From contig NZ_JBHSMG010000002.1 of the NCBI RefSeq assembly GCF_042655435.1, positions 434,001 through 498,000 on the forward strand: a DNA stretch of 64,000 bases. The letters are read 5' to 3'. Positions within the stretch are counted from its first letter, which is position 1; each line of letters begins with the position of its first letter. Source of the stretch: Lysinimonas soli (GTDB taxonomy: Bacteria; Actinomycetota; Actinomycetes; Actinomycetales; Microbacteriaceae). The position numbers and the translations under genes are program-made. Below the pieces are notes generated by a model. That model was not told the DNA's origin. It searched no databases and saw only the letters and a list, made by a program, of their open reading frames with translations. Positions 24,498 to 33,057 of the stretch are shown piece after piece.

Positions 24498-25509
24498 CGG
24501 CGTCGTGACGGGGCCGGCGGTCGAGCCGGCCCCGCAGGCGGCGTCGGCGCTCCGCGCGGCCCGGCTGCGGGCGGTCGCGCTCACGATCGGGCGCAAGGTC
24601 GTGGCGGCGGTCGTCGTGCTGTGGGGGGCCGCCACCGTCGCGTTCTTCGCCCAGCTCGCGCTGCCGGGCGATCGCGCCACCGTGATCCTCAACATCCGCG
24701 CCGGACAGGCGCAGCAGCGCACCGCGGCGGAGCTCGCGCCGATCAACGCGGAGTACGGGCTGCAGCATCCGGTCATCCAGCAGTACTGGGACTACCTGCG
24801 CGGGCTCGTGCTGGGCGACTTCGGCACCTCGTACCAGCAGTTCCGCCCGGTCACCGCGATCATCGGCGAGCAGCTCGGGGCGACGGTCACCCTCTCGGTG
24901 ACGGCGATCCTCTTCGCCTGGGTGCTCATGGTGGCCTGGGTGACACTGACCGCCGGTCGCGGTCCGCGGCTCGGGGCTCTCGGATCGCTCGTGGATGTCG
25001 TCGCGGCCGGTCTTCCGGCCTACTGGCTTGGCATCATCCTGCTGCTGGTCTTCGCGCTGGGGCTGCGCTGGTTCCCGGTGATCGGCGGAACCGGGGTGAA
25101 CGGGTTGATCCTGCCGGCGCTCACCCTGGCGATCCCGCTGGCCGGGTTCATGAGCCAGAGCACCCGTGCCGAGTTCGAGCGGGCGCTCGAGGCGCCGTTC
25201 GTCATCTCGGCGCGGATGCGCGGGATGAGCGATTGGGGGGTCCGGCTGCGGCACGTGCTGCGGCACGCCAGCATCCCCGCCGTGACGCTGTCGGGCTGGG
25301 CGCTCGGCGCGACCCTGTCGGGCGCCGTCATCGTGGAGTCGATCTTCTCCCGCCCCGGCATCGGCTCGGTGCTCGTCGCGGCCGTGAACTCGCAGGACCT
25401 GCCCGTCGTCGTCGGCATCGTCACGCTCGTCGCGGTGTTCTACGTCGTCGCGAACCTCCTCGTCGACGTCGCCTACACGCTCATCGATCCCCGGCTGGGG
25501 GCGTCATGA
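24475..25509 (+). CDS. ABC transporter permease, DppB type
   Basis: This 344-aa protein has six membrane helices, the first at LTIGRKVVAAVVVLWGAATV, a long periplasmic loop with EYGLQHPVIQQYWDYLRGLV and the permease EAA-type loop (EAPFVISARMRGMSDWGVRLRH). It forms the DppB half of the heterodimeric channel. The ATG at 24475 overlaps the binding-protein gene by 23 bases; an in-frame GTG at 24505 is possible, but neither has a clear ribosome site. The stop overlaps the second permease (ATGA). Confidence 0.88.
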   Translation: MTLTSSSSGVVTGPAVEPAPQAASALRAARLRAVALTIGRKVVAAVVVLWGAATVAFFAQLALPGDRATVILNIRAGQAQQRTAAELAPINAEYGLQHPVIQQYWDYLRGLVLGDFGTSYQQFRPVTAIIGEQLGATVTLSVTAILFAWVLMVAWVTLTAGRGPRLGALGSLVDVVAAGLPAYWLGIILLLVFALGLRWFPVIGGTGVNGLILPALTLAIPLAGFMSQSTRAEFERALEAPFVISARMRGMSDWGVRLRHVLRHASIPAVTLSGWALGATLSGAVIVESIFSRPGIGSVLVAAVNSQDLPVVVGIVTLVAVFYVVANLLVDVAYTLIDPRLGAS

Positions 25510-26360
25510 CCGCGGTCCGTGTCCCCGCGCTCCCGGCGATCTCGAGCCGACTCGGCCGGCTGCCGTGGGGCCTCTACCTCGCCGGGGCGCTCGTCGTCCT
25601 GCTGGCGATCGCGGTGATCGCCCCGCAGCTTCTCGCGACGCACGACCCCGTCGCGCTCGACTACCCGGCCGCGCTGCGGGGGCCGTCCTGGGCGCACTGG
25701 TTCGGCACCGACGAGTCGGGCCGCGACCTCTACAGCCGCGTCGTGTTCGGGGCCCGCGAGTCGCTCCTGATCGGACTCGGGGCGACCGCCGTCGGCATCG
25801 TGCTCGCACTCGTGCTCGGCTCGCTCGCGGCCCTCGCGATCCGGCCGGCGGCGGTCGTGGTCGATCGCTTCGTCGAGGTCATGTTCGCCTTCCCGGCGCT
25901 GCTGCTCGCGCTGCTGCTGATCGCGATCACGGGGCCGTCGGCGACGACCGAGATCTTCGCGGTCGGCCTCGGCACGGCGCCCGGCTACGCGCGCATGATC
26001 CGCGGTCAGATCCTCGCGGCGAAGAACTCGGGGTACGTCGAGGCCGCGACCGCGCTCGGGCACTCCCGCGCGCGGATCGTGCGGGCGCACATCCTGCCGA
26101 ACGCGCTGCGTCCGCTCGTCGCCGTGTTCGCTCTCTCGGTCGGGCAGTCGATCGTCTGGGCGTCGAGCCTGTCATTCCTCGGCCTCGGCGTCGCGCCGCC
26201 GTCGTCGGAGTGGGGCGCGTTGCTCGACGCCGGTCGCAGTTACATCACACAGGCCGGCTGGCTCGTCGTGGTGCCGGGGCTGGTCATCGTCGCGGTCGCC
26301 CTGGCCGCCACGACGATCGGCCGCCACCTGCAGAGCCATCTCGAGAAGGGGGAGAGATGA
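25506..26360 (+). CDS. ABC transporter permease, DppC type
   Basis: At 284 aa it has the N-terminal TM helix, the DppC-specific HWFGTDESGRDLYSRVVFGA segment after the first loop, five further helices and the EAA loop (VEAATALGHSRARIVRAHILPN). It pairs with the preceding DppB-type permease. Starts and stops overlap both neighbours by four bases, so the importer operon is tightly coupled. Confidence 0.9.
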   Translation: MTAVRVPALPAISSRLGRLPWGLYLAGALVVLLAIAVIAPQLLATHDPVALDYPAALRGPSWAHWFGTDESGRDLYSRVVFGARESLLIGLGATAVGIVLALVLGSLAALAIRPAAVVVDRFVEVMFAFPALLLALLLIAITGPSATTEIFAVGLGTAPGYARMIRGQILAAKNSGYVEAATALGHSRARIVRAHILPNALRPLVAVFALSVGQSIVWASSLSFLGLGVAPPSSEWGALLDAGRSYITQAGWLVVVPGLVIVAVALAATTIGRHLQSHLEKGER

Positions 26361-28048
26361 CCATCTCCGACACGGTCGACGACCCGGCTCGGCTGGGCCT
26401 GGACTGGCCCGCGACGCGGCTGCGGGTCGATGATCTTAGGGTCGCGTTCACGGTCGACGGGGTGCGGCGGGATGTCGTGTCCGGCGTCTCCTTCGAGCTC
26501 GCGCCGGGCGAGTGCGTCGCGATCGTCGGCGAGTCCGGTTCCGGCAAGAGCGTGACCGCGCGCTCGCTGGTGGGCCTGGCCGGGCGCAATGCGATCGTCG
26601 AGGCGGATGCCCTCGAACTTCACCATGAGGACGCCCGCGCCTTCACCCCGCGTCAGTGGCGCCGGGTGCGTGGCCGGGACGTCGGCTTCATCCTGCAGGA
26701 CGCCCTGGTGTCGCTCGACCCGCTGCGTCCCGTGGGCGCCGAGATCGCCGAGGCGCTGCGGCTGCACGGCTGGGGCGACCGCTCCGCGCGGTCGCGTCGT
26801 GTCGTCGAGTTGCTCGCGCGGGTCGGCGTCCCCTTCCCCGGGATCCGGGCGCGTCAGCGTCCCGGTCAACTGTCGGGCGGTCTGCGGCAGCGCGCCCTGA
26901 TCGCCTCGGCGATCGCCCTCGACCCCGACATCGTGATCGCCGACGAGCCGACGACGGCCCTCGACGTGACCGTGCAGGCTCAGGTGCTCGCCGAGCTCGA
27001 GAACATGAAGCAGCGCGGCGCCTCGATCATCCTGATCAGTCACGACCTGTCGGTCGTGGCCCAGCTCGCGGACCAGATCCTGGTCATGCGGGGCGGCGTC
27101 GTGCTCGAGCAGGGTACGGCCGCCGAGGTGCTCGGTGCGCCGGTCCACGACTACACCAGGGCCCTGATCGCGGCGGTTCCGAGCGAGCACACCCGCGGGC
27201 GGGCGCTGAGCCCGACGCCGGTGCCGCCCGCCGCGACGGTCGAGGCGGAGCATCCGGTTCACGACGGCCCCGTGCTCGAGGCGAACGGGCTCATCAAGCG
27301 CTTCGTGACCTCCGACGGGACCGTCACCCGGGCGGTCGACGGGGTCTCGTTCAGCGTCGGCCTCGGCGAGACCCTCGGCATCGTGGGGGAGTCGGGCTCG
27401 GGCAAGAGCACGACGGCCAAGCTCGCCCTGGGCCTGGAGAAGCTGGATGGCGGCACCGTCCGCCTGCTCGGCCAGGACTGGTCGGGGGTCAGCGAGCGTC
27501 GCCGGCGCCGGCTGCGCCCCCGCATCTCGGTCGTGTACCAGGACCCGCTCAGCTCCTTCGACCCGCGCTGGAACGTGGAGCGCATCCTGCTCGACGCGCT
27601 GCGCGGAACCCGCCTCTCGGCCGTCGCCCGGCGCGAGCGCGTGCTCGAACTGCTGCACCTGGTGGGCCTGCCGGTCGAGGTGCTCGGCCGCTTCCCCCTG
27701 CGCCTGTCGGGAGGCCAGCGCCAGCGGGTCGCCATCGCCCGTGCCCTCGCGCCGCGTCCCTCGCTGATCGTGCTCGACGAGGCCGTCTCGGCGCTCGACG
27801 TGACGATCCAGGCGCAGATCCTCGATCTGCTCGTCGCGTTGCAGCGCTCCTCCGGCGTGAGCTACCTCTTCATCTCGCACGATCTGGGCGTCATCAGCCA
27901 CCTCAGCGATCGCGTGCTCGTCATGAAAGACGGACGCGTCGTCGAGGAGGGGACGCCGGACGAGATCTTCCAGCGGCCCCGGCATCCGTACACCCGCGAG
28001 TTGATCGCCTCCATCCCCGTCTTCGATCCGGCCGCCCTCGGCGCCTGA
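26357..28048 (+). CDS. Fused double ABC ATPase (DppD-DppF type)
   Basis: The 563-aa protein carries two ABC nucleotide-binding domains in one chain. Domain 1 has Walker A GESGSGKS, signature LSGGLRQRA and Walker B IVIADEPTTALD with H-loop ISHD. Domain 2 has GESGSGKST, LSGGQRQRV, LIVLDEAVSALD (Pro replaced by Ala) and ISHD. Each ends with the peptide-transporter tail (HDYTRALIAAVPS; HPYTRELIASIP). It energises the import complex. Note the degenerate signature in domain 1 (Q to L). Fusion of the two ATPases is common in Actinobacteria. Confidence 0.92.
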   Translation: MTISDTVDDPARLGLDWPATRLRVDDLRVAFTVDGVRRDVVSGVSFELAPGECVAIVGESGSGKSVTARSLVGLAGRNAIVEADALELHHEDARAFTPRQWRRVRGRDVGFILQDALVSLDPLRPVGAEIAEALRLHGWGDRSARSRRVVELLARVGVPFPGIRARQRPGQLSGGLRQRALIASAIALDPDIVIADEPTTALDVTVQAQVLAELENMKQRGASIILISHDLSVVAQLADQILVMRGGVVLEQGTAAEVLGAPVHDYTRALIAAVPSEHTRGRALSPTPVPPAATVEAEHPVHDGPVLEANGLIKRFVTSDGTVTRAVDGVSFSVGLGETLGIVGESGSGKSTTAKLALGLEKLDGGTVRLLGQDWSGVSERRRRRLRPRISVVYQDPLSSFDPRWNVERILLDALRGTRLSAVARRERVLELLHLVGLPVEVLGRFPLRLSGGQRQRVAIARALAPRPSLIVLDEAVSALDVTIQAQILDLLVALQRSSGVSYLFISHDLGVISHLSDRVLVMKDGRVVEEGTPDEIFQRPRHPYTRELIASIPVFDPAALGA

Positions 28049-28080
28049 TCCCACCGCCACCCCGAGAAGAGAGCCGCATC

Positions 28081-29508
28081 ATGGCCGAGCCCAAGCAACT
28101 GTTCCTCAACCTCTTCGAGATGGCCTGCGTCAGCCATATCACCCACGGTCTCTGGCCGCTGCCGGGTAACAACCGGCACCGCTTCGCCGAGCTGGACTAC
28201 TGGACCGAGCTGGCCGGCATCCTCGAGAACGGCGGATTCGACGGGGTGTTCCTCGCCGACGTGATCGGAGCGTACGACGTCTTCCGCGGCGGTCCGGAGA
28301 CCGCGCTGAGGGAGGGGCTGCAGAGCCCCAACATCGACCCGCTGCTGGTGATCCCCGCGATGGCCGCGGTCACGAAGCGGCTCGGGTTCGGGGTGACGTT
28401 CTCGACCACCTACGAACCGCCCTTCGCCTTCGCCCGCCGGATGTCGACGCTCGACCACCTGACCAAGGGCCGCGTGGGCTGGAACGTCGTCACGTCCTAC
28501 CTGCCCAACGCGGCGCACAACTTCGGTCTCGACGGCGAGGTGCCGCACGACCTGCGCTACGAGTACGCCGACGAGTACCTCGACGTGCTCTACAAGCTGT
28601 GGGAGGGCTCCTGGGACGACGACGCCGTGATCGCCGACCGTGAGCGCGGCATCTACACCGACCCCGCGAAGGTGCGGTACATCGACCACGTCGGCGAGCG
28701 CCACCGTGTCTCGGGTCCGCACATCGTGCACCCGTCGCCGCAGCGCACGCCTGTGATCTTCCAGGCCACCGGATCGCCGGCGGGCATCGAGTTCGCGGGC
28801 CGGCACGCCGAGGCCGTCTTCACCGGCGGCCGAACCTCCGAGGAGTTCCGCCGCAACGCCGACACGATGCGTGAGGCCGCCGTGCGGCACGGCCGACGGT
28901 CGGACGACATCAAGTTCATCGCCATGGCGGGGGTCGTCGTCGGTCGCACCGAGGAGGAGGCGGCCGACAAATGGCGTCTCTATCAGCAGCACTCCAGCCT
29001 CGACGGCATCCTCGCGCACAGCAGCCTGCCGGTCGACCTGACGGCCTTCCCCCGCGACATCACGGTCGCCGAGGCGCTCCGTCGCGCGGAGGTGGCCCCC
29101 GAGCGCGTCCCGTTCCTCCCCCTGGAGCGGACGGTCGGGCAGGCACTCGACTTCATCTCGGGCTCGCGCGACGACCGCTTCTTCGTCGCCGGCACGCCGA
29201 CGGTGGTCGCCGACGAGATCGAGCGCTGGCTCGATGAGGACGGGCTCGACGGGATCAACCTGCGGCAGTACCACTCCTTCGACACCGCGCGCGACTTCGC
29301 CGAGTTGGTCGTGCCCGAGCTGCGCAAGCGCGGTCGTCTGCCCGAGGAGGGATCGCAGCCCGGCACCCTGCGCGAGCGCCTGTTCGGCGCCGGCAACAGT
29401 CGAGTACCCGACCGACACATCGCCTCGCGGTACCGCGGCGGGGCGAATCTCGCCAACCCCGTCGAACCCCTGCGCCTCGCGGGCGCCGGCAACGTGGCGT
29501 CGTTCTGA
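28081..29508 (+). CDS. LLM-class FMNH2-dependent monooxygenase (NtaA/SnaA/DszA family)
   Basis: This 475-aa protein matches the two-component flavin monooxygenases: LFLNLFEMACVSHITHGLW at the N-terminus, VTFSTTYEPPFAFARRMSTL, then GRVGWNVVTSYLPNAAHNFG and VIFQATGSPAGIEFAGRHAE. It is a TIM-barrel enzyme that uses free FMNH2 and O2. Relatives open or cleave C-N, C-S or C-C bonds in compounds such as nitrilotriacetate, EDTA and dibenzothiophene sulfone. The next gene (one-base overlap) encodes the flavin reductase. Together with the upstream importer it forms an uptake-and-oxidation module of unknown substrate. Confidence 0.9.
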   Translation: MAEPKQLFLNLFEMACVSHITHGLWPLPGNNRHRFAELDYWTELAGILENGGFDGVFLADVIGAYDVFRGGPETALREGLQSPNIDPLLVIPAMAAVTKRLGFGVTFSTTYEPPFAFARRMSTLDHLTKGRVGWNVVTSYLPNAAHNFGLDGEVPHDLRYEYADEYLDVLYKLWEGSWDDDAVIADRERGIYTDPAKVRYIDHVGERHRVSGPHIVHPSPQRTPVIFQATGSPAGIEFAGRHAEAVFTGGRTSEEFRRNADTMREAAVRHGRRSDDIKFIAMAGVVVGRTEEEAADKWRLYQQHSSLDGILAHSSLPVDLTAFPRDITVAEALRRAEVAPERVPFLPLERTVGQALDFISGSRDDRFFVAGTPTVVADEIERWLDEDGLDGINLRQYHSFDTARDFAELVVPELRKRGRLPEEGSQPGTLRERLFGAGNSRVPDRHIASRYRGGANLANPVEPLRLAGAGNVASF

Positions 29509-30113
29509 TGGCGGCCATCTCGGTGGTCGGGGTCAGCGGCAGCCCGACCCGCCCCTCGCGGACCACAGCGCTCGTCGACGAGGTCACGCGGGCCGTCGCG
29601 GCGAGCGTCGGCGGCGAGTCGACGGTGATCGAACTCGCGCCCCTGCTCAGCGAGCTCGGCGCGGGCCCGTTCCGCGGCGACGTGGGGCCGAACGCCCGCG
29701 AGGCCCTCGAGCAGGTCGAGGCCGCCGACGTCATCGTGGTCGGCTCGCCGGCCTACCGGGCCACCTACACGGGGCTGTTCAAGCTGTTCTTCGACCACGT
29801 CGGTCAGTACGCCCTCGCCGACAAGCCGATCGTGCTGACGGCGACCGGGGGCAGCGACCGGCACGCCCTGCTCGTGGAGCATCAGATGCGACCGCTGTTC
29901 GGCTTCTTCCAGGCGTTGACGCTGCCGCTGGGCATCTTCGCGAACGAGGGGGACTTCGTCGACTACCGGGTGGAATCGACCGAGCTGCAAGCGCGGATCG
30001 CAACCGCGGTGCGCCGCACTCTGCCGCTGCTCGCCTCGAACCTCCAGCTGGAGGCGACGGGTGACGGGATCCGGCTGCCGGTTCCGGAGTTCGCACGGCC
30101 GGACGCGTTCTAG
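29508..30113 (+). CDS. NAD(P)H-dependent FMN reductase (SsuE/MsuE-like)
   Basis: The 201-aa protein has the flavodoxin-like fold of SsuE/MsuE: phosphate loop VSGSPTRPSRTT, and GSPAYRATYTGLFKLFFDHV, which parallels the TPVYKASYTG segment of SsuE. It supplies FMNH2 to the monooxygenase before it (TGATG overlap). The stop codon shares the palindrome CTAG (30110-30113) with the stop codon of the convergent PPOX gene. Confidence 0.9.
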   Translation: MAAISVVGVSGSPTRPSRTTALVDEVTRAVAASVGGESTVIELAPLLSELGAGPFRGDVGPNAREALEQVEAADVIVVGSPAYRATYTGLFKLFFDHVGQYALADKPIVLTATGGSDRHALLVEHQMRPLFGFFQALTLPLGIFANEGDFVDYRVESTELQARIATAVRRTLPLLASNLQLEATGDGIRLPVPEFARPDAF

Positions 30114-30586
30114 CCGCCCGCGGCCGAGGGGCTCGGCGTGGTGCGTTCCACCGTCAGGTGCCGGGTGAAGGCGCGCCCGTGCACGGAGTCGGGCGAGATC
30201 CGCACGTAGACGTAGGGGCGGTTCGGAATCCAGGGCGGAAGGGGAAGGCGGTCGTACGCCGAGATCCGGTCGGGGTCGCTGACGGGATCGGCATGACCGG
30301 TCAGCACGACGCTCGAGGCACCGGTCCCCTTCCGCTCGTCCATTTCGAGCGCCACCCAGCCGTTGGCGAGCAGATCGCTCAGCTTGGTGCTGCCCTCCGC
30401 CGTGCGGAAGACCACGCCGCCGTCGGCCACCCGGAAGTCGATCGGGAAGATCGCCGGGCGGTCGCCACGGCTCACCGCGAGCCGGCCGAAGCCGGCCTCG
30501 GCGAGCAGGCGCCAGCAGTGCTCGTCCGAGAGCTCGGTCACCGGGCCCTGAGGCGACCAGGATTCGAACTCCACCTCGGCGGGCAT
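30110..30586 (-). CDS. PPOX-fold (pyridoxamine 5'-phosphate oxidase family) flavin-binding protein
   Basis: The 158-aa split-barrel protein has LSDEHCWRLLAEAGFGRLAVS, IFPIDFRVADGGVVFRTAEGSKL-like strands (KLSDLLANGWVALEMDE) and a central VVLTGHADPV. These small proteins bind FMN, F420 or haem and act in redox or detoxification. A PPOX-fold protein is a known DosR-regulon member in mycobacteria. The gene follows adhP with only two bases between stop and ATG, so it shares the adhP promoter flanked by DevR-like boxes. Confidence 0.85.
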   Translation of the reverse strand: MPAEVEFESWSPQGPVTELSDEHCWRLLAEAGFGRLAVSRGDRPAIFPIDFRVADGGVVFRTAEGSTKLSDLLANGWVALEMDERKGTGASSVVLTGHADPVSDPDRISAYDRLPLPPWIPNRPYVYVRISPDSVHGRAFTRHLTVERTTPSPSAAGG

Positions 30587-30588
30587 CG

Positions 30589-31599
30589 TCAGTACTCGAA
30601 GACCAGGCGGGCGAGCACCTTGCCCGACAGCACCTCGTCGATCGCCTCGTTCACCTGGTCGAGCGTGCGCCCCTCGGCGATGATCTTGGTCCGCCCCTCG
30701 GCATGCAGCTCGAAGACCTCGGCGAGGTCCTGGCGGGTGCCCACGATCGATCCGATGATCGAGATGCCCTTGAGCACGGTGTCGAAGATCGAGATGCTCA
30801 TCGTCTGGTCGGCCGGCAGGGCGACGCAGATCAGGCGTCCACCGCGGTTGAGCGAGGCGAAGGCCTGCTCGAACACGCGCGGGGAGGCCGCGAGCACGAT
30901 CGCGACATCCGCGCCGCCGAGAGCCTGGATGGCCGCGACGGGGTCGCCGGTCGCCGCGTTCACGACGTGGTCGGCGCCGAGCTCCAGGGCGAGGTCGAGC
31001 TTCGGCTGTTCGACGTCGACCGCGATGACCGTACCGCCCATGATGCGGCCGTACTGCACCGCGAGGTGGCCGAGTCCGCCGACGCCGAAGACGGCGACCC
31101 GCTCGGTCGGGGTGATCTTGGCGACCTTGAGGGCCTTGTAGGTGGTGACGCCCGCGCAGGTCAGCGGCGCGGCATCCATCGAGGTGACGCCGTCGGGAAC
31201 CGGCACGACGTACTTGGCATCCGCGACGGCGTACTCGGCGAACGCCCCGTCGACCGAGTAGCCGCTGTTGTACTGCTTCGTGCAGAGGGTCTCGCGGCCG
31301 TCGATGCAGAAGCGGCACTCGCCGCAGGCGTAACCGAGCCACGGAATCGCCACCCGCTCGCCGAGCCGGCGGTTCGTCACCTCGTCGCCGAGCTCCTCGA
31401 TGATCCCGACCCCCTCGTGCCCGGGGACGAACGGCGGGGTCGGCTTGACCGGCCAGTCGCCGTGAGCGGCGTGGATGTCGGTGTGACAGAGCCCGCTGGT
31501 CTCGAGACGGATGAGCACCTTGCCCGTCCCGGGCTGGGGGATGTCCCGATCGAGAATCTCGAGCGGCTTGTCGAACGCGGTGACAACGGCGGCCTTCAT
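30589..31599 (-). CDS. adhP: Zinc-dependent alcohol dehydrogenase, AdhP type
   Basis: The 336-aa MDR enzyme has catalytic zinc ligands (GLCHTDIHAAHGDWP, PGHEGVG), the structural zinc cysteines (CGECRFCIDGRETLC) and the Rossmann motif GVGGLGHLAVQ. It oxidises ethanol and other primary alcohols, or reduces aldehydes, with NAD(H). AAAGGA lies eight bases before the ATG. It reads divergently from the transhydrogenase genes; aldehyde dehydrogenase is four genes away on the other strand, giving a complete alcohol-to-acid route. Confidence 0.93.
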   Translation of the reverse strand: MKAAVVTAFDKPLEILDRDIPQPGTGKVLIRLETSGLCHTDIHAAHGDWPVKPTPPFVPGHEGVGIIEELGDEVTNRRLGERVAIPWLGYACGECRFCIDGRETLCTKQYNSGYSVDGAFAEYAVADAKYVVPVPDGVTSMDAAPLTCAGVTTYKALKVAKITPTERVAVFGVGGLGHLAVQYGRIMGGTVIAVDVEQPKLDLALELGADHVVNAATGDPVAAIQALGGADVAIVLAASPRVFEQAFASLNRGGRLICVALPADQTMSISIFDTVLKGISIIGSIVGTRQDLAEVFELHAEGRTKIIAEGRTLDQVNEAIDEVLSGKVLARLVFEY

Positions 31600-31692
31600 G
31601 GTGGCGTCCTTTCGGTGAGCGGGGGATGGATTTCGGCTCAGCGGCCTGCGCCCCGCAGCCCCCAAGGTTCCACGGGCCGACGGGAGCGGGCA

Positions 31693-31706
31693 GGGCCGAA
31701 GGTCCC
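31693..31706. promoter_or_regulatory. DevR/OsdR-like box 1 in the adhP-pntA divergent region
   Basis: GGGCCGAAGGTCCC, the exact reverse complement of box 2. With flanks the two copies form a 17-bp perfect inverted repeat (31692-31708 and 31766-31782). It lies about 95 bases upstream of the adhP start. Its form (GGGAC-N4-GGCCC on the other strand) resembles DosR/DevR and Streptomyces OsdR sites as I remember them. Confidence 0.55.
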
Positions 31707-31767
31707 GGCCGGCTGATCCTGGGCGGACTCGGTACGGAGGGTCCGAGTTCGCCGACTCGGCCCGACC

Positions 31768-31781
31768 GGGACCTTCGGCCC
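31768..31781. promoter_or_regulatory. DevR/OsdR-like box 2 in the adhP-pntA divergent region
   Basis: GGGACCTTCGGCCC lies 35 bases before the leader ORF and 76 before pntA. A weaker inverted repeat (GGTCCGAGT at 31740-31748 with ACTCGGCCC at 31755-31763, one mismatch) lies between the two main boxes, so the region may bind several dimers. Confidence 0.55.
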
Positions 31782-31816
31782 TATGCGCCCGCCCGCCGCC
31801 GAAGGAGGCTCGGCAC

Positions 31817-31861
31817 ATGTGCTCGCCGACCCTCGCCCCCGTTCTCGGACTCCTCGCATGA
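31817..31861 (+). CDS. 14-codon leader ORF coupled to pntAa
   Basis: MCSPTLAPVLGLLA followed by TGA. It has the best ribosome site of the region (GAAGGAGG at 31801-31808, eight bases before ATG), and its stop overlaps the pntAa start (ATGA, 31858-31861), whereas pntAa itself has no ribosome site. Translation of the leader would deliver ribosomes to pntAa by reinitiation. Confidence 0.6.
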   Translation: MCSPTLAPVLGLLA

Positions 31862-33057
31862 GCGACACCACGGTCGGTGTCGTCACCGAGACCGCGTCGG
31901 GGGAACGCCGAGTCGCCCTGGACCCGGACGCCGTCGCGCGTCTGATGCCGGGAGCCCGGGTGCTCGTCGAGGCGGGCGCGGGCGTCGCCGCCGGATTCCC
32001 CGACGAGGCGTACCGCGCGGCCGGCGCCACCGTGGCATCCCGCTCCGAGGTCGTCGCGGCCAGCACCGTGCTCGCCGTCGTGCGGTGCCCGGATGACGCC
32101 CTGATCGCGAGCCTGCGTGCGGGCCAGCTGCTGCTGGGCCTCATCGACCCCTTCGACAACCTGGACCGGATCGCGACCCTGGCGAAGGCCGGTATCACCG
32201 TCGCCGCGTTCGAGCTGCTGCCGCGCACGCTCAGCCGGGCGCAGTCGATGGATGCCTTGACCTCCCAGTCGAGCGCCGCCGGCTACCGGGCCGCGATCGT
32301 CGCGGCCGAGGCGTTCGGACGCTACTTCCCCATGATGATCACGGCCGCGGGAACCGCGCGTCCGGCGAGCGTCATCGTGATCGGCGCGGGGGTCGCCGGC
32401 CTACAGGCGATCGGCGTCGCGAAGCGACTGGGCGCCGTCGTGACCGGGTACGACGTGCGGCCCGCCTCGCGCTCCGAGGTCGAGTCGGTGGGAGCGGCCT
32501 TCCTCACCTCCTCGGTCGCGGAGGGTGCCGCCCAGGGAGGCTATGCGCGCGCGATGACCGCGGAGGAGCTGGCGGCGCAGCAGGCCGAGCTGGCCGAGCG
32601 TCTCGTCGGATTCGACGTGATCATCACGACGGCCAAGGTTCCCGGCCGTCCGTCTCCCCTGCTGGTCTCGAGCGAGACCCTCGCCGCGCTCAAGCCCGGG
32701 TCGGTGTGCGTGGATCTCGCGGCCGGGGCGCGCGGCGGGAACGTCGCGGGGTCGGTCGACGGATCCCGCATCGTGACCGGCAACGGCGTGACGGTGGTCG
32801 GAGCGGGCCAGCTGGCCGCCGAGCTGCCCACCTCGGCCTCCCAGATGTACGCGAGGAACGTGGTCGCCCTGCTCTCCTCGCTGCTGCACGACGGCGCGGT
32901 GGTCATCGACCCGAGCGACGAGGTGCACGCGAACGTCGTGCTGTGCCGCGACGGCGAGATCGTCAGCGCTCCGATCAGGAAGGCGCTCGGCCTCGATCCG
33001 CTGGCGCCGCCCTCCCCGGCACCCGAGACGAGCGACGAGGCGGTGAGCGTCTCATGA
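31858..33057 (+). CDS. pntAa: NAD(P) transhydrogenase subunit alpha part 1 (NAD-binding)
   Basis: This 399-aa domain I subunit has ETASGERRVALDP at the start, the RQD-type loop replaced by LTSQSSAAGYRAA, and the NAD motif VIGAGVAGLQAIGVAKRLGA. Split subunits (Aa, Ab, B) are usual in Actinobacteria. The complex couples proton re-entry to hydride transfer from NADH to NADP+. The ATG is coupled to a short leader ORF and overlaps pntAb by ATGA at its end. Confidence 0.93.
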   Translation: MSDTTVGVVTETASGERRVALDPDAVARLMPGARVLVEAGAGVAAGFPDEAYRAAGATVASRSEVVAASTVLAVVRCPDDALIASLRAGQLLLGLIDPFDNLDRIATLAKAGITVAAFELLPRTLSRAQSMDALTSQSSAAGYRAAIVAAEAFGRYFPMMITAAGTARPASVIVIGAGVAGLQAIGVAKRLGAVVTGYDVRPASRSEVESVGAAFLTSSVAEGAAQGGYARAMTAEELAAQQAELAERLVGFDVIITTAKVPGRPSPLLVSSETLAALKPGSVCVDLAAGARGGNVAGSVDGSRIVTGNGVTVVGAGQLAAELPTSASQMYARNVVALLSSLLHDGAVVIDPSDEVHANVVLCRDGEIVSAPIRKALGLDPLAPPSPAPETSDEAVSVS

